A DNA stretch of 64,000 bases, from assembly GCA_013314715.1 (NCBI GenBank), contig JABUFC010000013.1:1-64000 (forward strand). The letters are read 5' to 3'. Origin of the DNA: Bacteroidales bacterium (GTDB taxonomy: Bacteria; Bacteroidota; Bacteroidia; Bacteroidales; GWA2-32-17). How positions within the stretch are numbered: position 1 is the first letter of the stretch; every line of letters starts with the position of its first letter. The notes beneath the pieces were generated by a model, which was given only the letters and a program-made list of their open reading frames with translations, searched no databases and was not told the DNA's origin. Below are positions 63,555-64,000 of the stretch, piece after piece. The translations under genes and the position numbers were made by a program.

Positions 63555-64000
63555 CTTAATCCTTGTTTTTCCTATTGTAGCAAAAGGATTCGTCCGAATG
63601 CCGACTACAAAAAACACTGCTCAGGAATTTAGTTCGCTTTGACTCCTAAATTCCTATTCGGAACGAAAATGGACCATGTACTTCGACACCCACATTTCCA
63701 AATTTCCTAATTTTCACATTACCATGTCTTAATCCTTGTTTTTCCTATTGTAGCAAAAGGATTCGTCCGAATGCCGACTACAAAAAACACTACTCAGGAA
63801 TTTAGTTCGCTTTGGCTCTTAAATTCCTATTCGGAACGAAAATGGACAATGTACTACGACTACCACATTTCCAAATTTCCTAATTTCCACATTACCATGT
63901 CTTAATTCTTGTTTTTCCTATTGTAGCAAAAGGATTCGTCCGAATGCCGGCTACAAAAAACACTACTCAGGAATTTAGTTCGCTTTAGCTCCTAAATTCC
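63555..64000. repeat. 173-bp tandem repeat with conserved hairpins, cut by the window end
   Basis: Units begin at 63555, 63728 and 63901; the third is cut at 64000 after 100 bases. Units one and two differ at about nine positions. Each unit has a nested stem (TTGTAG with CTACAA enclosing ATTCG-TC-CGAAT) and a second perfect stem (GGAATTTAG with CTAAATTCC in unit one; one change in the second). No open frame crosses the units. The pattern suits a structured repeat expanding by tandem duplication; whether it is transcribed is unknown. Confidence 0.8.

Overview
The window is chromosomal DNA of a low-GC member of the Bacteroidota. Four things point there. Most promoters that can be seen use the phylum's -7 box TAnnTTTG. 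Secreted proteins carry signal peptides ending in ...AQ. Type IX secretion sorting domains, SprB repeats and a PorP/SprF protein are present. The ATP synthase operon is split (atpB-E-F-H-A-G without atpD or atpC). Several families typical of the phylum also occur (DUF4625 lipoproteins, TIGR02757, CarboxypepD_reg TonB receptors, an OlsF-like acyltransferase). I cannot name a genus.

Layout. 0.2-2 kb: a DEAD-box RNA helicase behind a structured leader. 2.0-7.7 kb: a four-gene locus that looks like a chaperone-usher fimbrial system: a PapD-like two-Ig chaperone, two paralogous secreted subunits and a 1,012-aa usher-like barrel. It is punctuated by hairpins and an internal terminator. This is the most unusual part of the window. 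7.8-10.5 kb: efp, an LpxD paralogue without the catalytic histidines, and a SpoIIE-type phosphatase. 10.6-16 kb: a 44-codon leader-peptide-like gene, then a 1,763-aa T9SS adhesin. 16-21 kb: the ATP synthase operon on the minus strand, with an intrinsic terminator after atpE.

21-25 kb: a frameshifted GT39-type membrane glycosyltransferase and an OlsF-like bifunctional acyltransferase. 25-30 kb: a TIGR02757 gene, then a metal-uptake operon on the minus strand (Fur/Zur regulator, TonB receptor, two DUF4625 lipoproteins) with a visible operator. 30-35 kb: DPP-IV-like peptidase, a VanX-like dipeptidase with a SPOR-like tail, and a membrane/TPR protein. 35-39 kb: TonB receptor with a partner, a Yip1-like protein and SmpB. 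39-49 kb: envelope proteins on the minus strand, including a T9SS module of adhesin, PorP/SprF and a PD40/PKD protein. 49-57 kb: Mpl, an MBL hydrolase, an AlbA/Schlafen-type protein, and the minus-strand group HD hydrolase, LpxD, ExbB, ExbD and TonB. 57-62 kb: a T9SS-sorted esterase, an OadA-like carboxyltransferase without a biotinylation lysine, PEP carboxykinase and tRNA-Lys(CTT).

From 62.2 kb to the end no intact gene is visible. This accessory stretch holds a decayed transposase, two 99-bp MITE-like elements, a 54-bp tandem array and a 173-bp hairpin-bearing tandem repeat that runs off the window. The rest is mainly housekeeping and envelope genes: outer-membrane transport powered by ExbBD-TonB, lipid A and ornithine/glycine-lipid synthesis, peptidoglycan recycling, and surface adhesins exported by T9SS.
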